A stretch of DNA of 64,000 nt, taken from positions 74,037 to 138,036 of the forward strand of contig DBBW01000003.1 in assembly GCA_002292405.1 (NCBI GenBank), read 5' to 3'. Position numbers and translations under genes: made by a program. Positions 61,182 through 64,000 of this stretch are shown piece by piece. A model generated the notes under the pieces. It saw nothing but the letters and a program-made list of their open reading frames with translations, was not told where the DNA came from and searched no databases. The stretch's first letter is position 1. Each line of letters starts with the position of its first letter. Source of the stretch: Flavobacteriales bacterium UBA974 (GTDB lineage: Bacteria; Bacteroidota; Bacteroidia; Flavobacteriales_D; Sanyastnellaceae).

Positions 61182-63170
61182 ATGAAGATTAACTCAATTA
61201 TTTTAGTAGTGTTTAAGGCTATTTTCTTCCAATCTATTACAGCCCAAATAGACTCTCTTCCCTATGTTTCCATCCCAGAAGTTGTTGTTTCAACCTGCAC
61301 CGGTGACCTATCCCCTAAAGAAGCACCACGTTCAATTTCGATAATTTTACCTCAGGAAATTATAAACGCAGCTTCAATTTCTCTTGGGGAAGCACTTGAA
61401 GGCGTTGCGGGCTTTGATTTAAGAGAACGAGGAGCTTTCGGAATTCAGACAGACCTTTCGATACGTGGCGGATCGTTTGAGCAGACAGCGCTGATCATTA
61501 ATGGTGTCAGATGGAGCGCCCCCCATACTGCACATCATCTAATGGATGTAACATTCGATGTTGAGGATATCTCGAGAATCGAAGTTCTTAAGGGTGGTTC
61601 TTCTCCATTTTTAGGTACAGGAGCTCTTTCTGGAACGGTATCAATATTCACAGGTCCTGGAAGAGAAAATAAAGCATTTGCTTCCATAAAGGCAGGATCA
61701 TTTGGCATGCTAAGAATTAAATCTACTGTGGACTTCGGATCTCAGAATTACAGGCATCGCTTTGCTGTAAGTCGACTTTCAACTACGGGCTACGTTGAAA
61801 ACACAGATGCCAGTATGATGATTGCTTCTTATTCTTCTAGTTTAATTCACGAAGTCGGTCTGTTTAACTTCTCAATAAGTTCTGCAAATAAAGCTTTCGG
61901 TGCTCAAAATTTCTACACAGCATCGTACCCTACTCAATACGAAGAAACAGAAACATTACAATCCCAACTTGCATGGGAGCAGAGTTATGGCAATCTAAAA
62001 TTGCAAGGAGCCTTCCATATAAGAAACCACAATGATGTGTTTGAGTTATTCCGCGAATCGGATGGTTTTTACGAAAATACGGCTGACGGTTTTTACGTTA
62101 TGAACGGAGATACAGCAGCACTTTACGCCCCAGGAGCAAGTTGGTATCACGGCCCCAATCGCCATAAAAGTCATACAAAAGCAGTTAGCGGTAGTGCAGT
62201 GCACGATGGATCGCTTGGATTTACCGCTTTTAGGTTTGATATCAGAAATGAATCTATTTTCAGTAACGTACTAGGTACATTAGAAGGTGCCCTTGAAGGA
62301 GACACTGTTCTCACAAAAGGGGACTCTAGAACCACCAATGAGTTAGCTATTTCTCATAGGTTTTCGGCTGGACGTTTTGCTACAACGATTACTGGAGGTA
62401 TCATAAAAGGTGTTTTCGGGACATTTATTTTACCAGGAGCGTCTCTTACGATGAAACTTGAAGACGAAGGATCTGCTCTTTTGTTTGGATCTGCTAACAG
62501 ATCTATGAGACAACCTTCCTTTACAGATTTGTATTATAACATAGGAGGAGCACAAGGATCCATTGACCTTCAACCAGAGTGGTCTGATAATTTTGAAACA
62601 GGCATAAGATCGGCATTAGAGATTAATGAAATACTGTCCCTCTCTTTTGAGCAGGCGTTATTCATAAGACAGGGTCACAATTTAATTGACTGGGTTCGTT
62701 TTTCAGGAGAGGACACTACTAGAGCAACCAATTTAAGAGAGGTTACTTTCACAGGAATGGAGACTTCTTTGAAATTGAAAAGTGTTAACGGAAACTATAT
62801 TAAGGCTAACTACACATCGATGAAAGCTTCTGAGTCTAGCTCAGGGTTTGAGTCTAACTATGTATTAGACTTCCTGAAGCATCAGCTTAATTTGAGGGCT
62901 TTGTTAGTCCTTCGAAGAGAAATTAACTTAACCTTTAGGTATTCACTTCAGGATAGAGAAGGAGGATACTACAACCCCGTTGATGAGATTGAAGAGGAGT
63001 TCGTGCCTTTGCAACTTTTTGGGGTCAGCATTTCCAAAAACTATATGAATGGGAAACTCAATACGAACCTTACAGTTGACAATGTATTAGACATAGAAGT
63101 TCACGATATAGGAAATGTCATGCTGCCTGGTAGAATGATCAAAGTAGGGCTTAACTTCGCGGTTGATTAA
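61182..63170 (+). CDS. TonB-dependent outer-membrane receptor
   Basis: The protein has 662 residues from ATG 61182 (MKINSIILVVF); a longer frame starting at 60987 runs inside lysS on the other strand. After a signal peptide (1-22) comes the plug domain: VSIPEVVVSTC (the TonB-box side), ISLGEALEGVAGFDLRERG and IQTDLSIRGGSFEQTALIINGV, typical of BtuB/FepA-like plugs. A 22-strand barrel with aromatic-rich strands follows. There is no N-terminal carboxypeptidase-like module and no SusD partner, so it is not a SusC type. The ligand could be a siderophore, a metal or cobalamin. Confidence 0.93.
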   Translation: MKINSIILVVFKAIFFQSITAQIDSLPYVSIPEVVVSTCTGDLSPKEAPRSISIILPQEIINAASISLGEALEGVAGFDLRERGAFGIQTDLSIRGGSFEQTALIINGVRWSAPHTAHHLMDVTFDVEDISRIEVLKGGSSPFLGTGALSGTVSIFTGPGRENKAFASIKAGSFGMLRIKSTVDFGSQNYRHRFAVSRLSTTGYVENTDASMMIASYSSSLIHEVGLFNFSISSANKAFGAQNFYTASYPTQYEETETLQSQLAWEQSYGNLKLQGAFHIRNHNDVFELFRESDGFYENTADGFYVMNGDTAALYAPGASWYHGPNRHKSHTKAVSGSAVHDGSLGFTAFRFDIRNESIFSNVLGTLEGALEGDTVLTKGDSRTTNELAISHRFSAGRFATTITGGIIKGVFGTFILPGASLTMKLEDEGSALLFGSANRSMRQPSFTDLYYNIGGAQGSIDLQPEWSDNFETGIRSALEINEILSLSFEQALFIRQGHNLIDWVRFSGEDTTRATNLREVTFTGMETSLKLKSVNGNYIKANYTSMKASESSSGFESNYVLDFLKHQLNLRALLVLRREINLTFRYSLQDREGGYYNPVDEIEEEFVPLQLFGVSISKNYMNGKLNTNLTVDNVLDIEVHDIGNVMLPGRMIKVGLNFAVD

Positions 63171-63187
63171 TATAAAACACATTTTGA

Positions 63188-64000
63188 ATGGCTGATGCGA
63201 ATATGAGGGACCTTATTGAGAAATTCCCAACACAACTAAATGATGCAATTGTTGACTTATCGAAAAAGGACAATAGCACACATAAAAAAGTAGCGCAAAA
63301 TTTTTCACCATCTGGTGTATTGATAATCGGAATGGGAGGGTCTGGAATCGGAGGTGCTATAGTTGAAGGTATCCTATCTCAAAGCAGTAAAATACCAGTA
63401 CTGTCATGTGCAGATTATTCTATTCCAGGATGGGTTTGTGAAACTACGCTTGTTGTTGCTTGTAGTTATTCAGGAAATACAGAGGAGACGATAGAGGCTG
63501 TGAAAGTTGCTTCCGATAGAGGAGCTAAGATATCTGTTGTTACATCTGGAGGTGTTTTATCTGAAATGGCTAAGGAAAAAGATTGGCCCATTGTTACAAT
63601 GCCGGGTGGACATCCACCGAGATCTCAGTTTGGAAGAGGGTTTACGGGTCTTACTTGGACACTAAAGCAATTTAGCGTTTTTTCAGAGAATATGTATGCT
63701 GATTTAGAGTCTTCACCAGCGTTTTTAAATACAATGGTGGAAACAATTATTGAGCAAGCGGGTTCATTAGCTGATTTAGTTGAGAATAAAATAATAATGA
63801 TTTATTCGGATACTTCAACTGGCGGTATTGCCACAAGAATGCGTCAACAATTGAATGAGAACTCTAAATTATTAGTTAATACTCACGTGTTACCAGAAAT
63901 GAATCACAACGAATTAGTTGGTTGGGATTCCGGGACGGAGAAACATGTTGCAATAATAATACGCACTCCAGAGGATAATATTCGCTCAAGATTTAGAATG
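63188..64000 (+). CDS. bifunctional phosphoglucose/phosphomannose isomerase, 5' part
   Basis: The gene is cut by the right edge; 271 codons are visible. It reads MADANMRDLIEKFPTQL at the start; ATG 63203 (MRDLIEKF) is an equally likely start. The SIS fold shows IIGMGGSGIGGAIVEGI (about 45-61), CSYSGNTEETIEA (about 91-103), and the PEMNHNELVGW segment (about 236-246) with the His/Glu pair of the Pgi/Pmi family. It would interconvert glucose-, fructose- and mannose-6-phosphate. It lies 17 bp after the TonB receptor gene. Confidence 0.9.
   Translation, partial: MADANMRDLIEKFPTQLNDAIVDLSKKDNSTHKKVAQNFSPSGVLIIGMGGSGIGGAIVEGILSQSSKIPVLSCADYSIPGWVCETTLVVACSYSGNTEETIEAVKVASDRGAKISVVTSGGVLSEMAKEKDWPIVTMPGGHPPRSQFGRGFTGLTWTLKQFSVFSENMYADLESSPAFLNTMVETIIEQAGSLADLVENKIIMIYSDTSTGGIATRMRQQLNENSKLLVNTHVLPEMNHNELVGWDSGTEKHVAIIIRTPEDNIRSRFRM

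Noticed and set aside
1-64000. Mobile elements, CRISPR arrays, toxin-antitoxin or restriction systems
   Set aside because: I looked for transposase or integrase motifs, spaced repeats and typical defence domains, and found none.

Overview
This window looks like chromosomal DNA of a marine-type Bacteroidota, most likely Flavobacteriales or a close relative. The evidence is a PorW/SprE type IX secretion lipoprotein, type IX C-terminal sorting domains, Bacteroidota-specific families (DUF4270, DUF4296, DUF4837, DUF2490, DUF5522), an atpZ-I-BEFHAG cluster without atpD/atpC, promoters resembling TTG-N~19-TAnnTTTG, and few Shine-Dalgarno sequences. Genes are packed tightly: many neighbours overlap by 4 bp (ATGA or GTGA), and five convergent pairs share 3' coding sequence. 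I see no phage, insertion sequence, CRISPR array or rRNA.

Layout. 1-1441: the end of what looks like a glycan-related locus (sulfotransferase-like fragment and a family 2 glycosyltransferase). 1474-3742: tRNA-Leu, a large uncharacterised exported protein and tRNA-Asn. 3833-5609: PfkB kinase facing an M23 peptidase. 5722-14589: a long forward run of sprE, a bactofilin, atpZ, an atpI-like gene and atpBEFHAG. 14640-17731: NtrY-like histidine kinase, cyclase-family hydrolase, beta-barrel protein. 17928-25506: a reverse GT5-like/DUF4270/glmS operon divergent from panC-tatA-mltD-DUF4837. 25453-34098: type IX secreted M1 peptidase, FKBP, thiL, a degenerate asparagine-synthetase homologue, an NMO-family enzyme and uvrC. 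34139-39970: an SDR facing a six-gene reverse run (coiled-coil protein, yraN, pseudouridine synthase, polyprenol-phosphate mannosyltransferase, dihydroorotase, DUF4296).

40301-44712 is the accessory-looking part. It holds a secreted protein with a complete-looking lysyl oxidase catalytic core and dockerin-like repeats, a YeeE/YedE transporter split into two genes, and a type IX cargo gene broken by a one-base frameshift. 44753-50745: a PurF-type amidotransferase divergent from a stop/start-coupled operon, DUF5522-hutU-GDPD-glpD. The last two would turn glycerophosphodiesters into dihydroxyacetone phosphate. 50961-53788: alr-tdk and two small envelope genes.

53809-64000 is housekeeping: rplM-rpsI, rpsB-tsf, pyrH-frr, the reverse lysS-sufT-dxr run, a TonB-dependent receptor and the start of a bifunctional phosphoglucose/phosphomannose isomerase cut by the window edge.

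I did not find an obviously new multi-gene system. The strongest leads are the bacterial lysyl oxidase at 40301 and the asparagine-synthetase-like protein at 29510, which has lost residues of both active sites.
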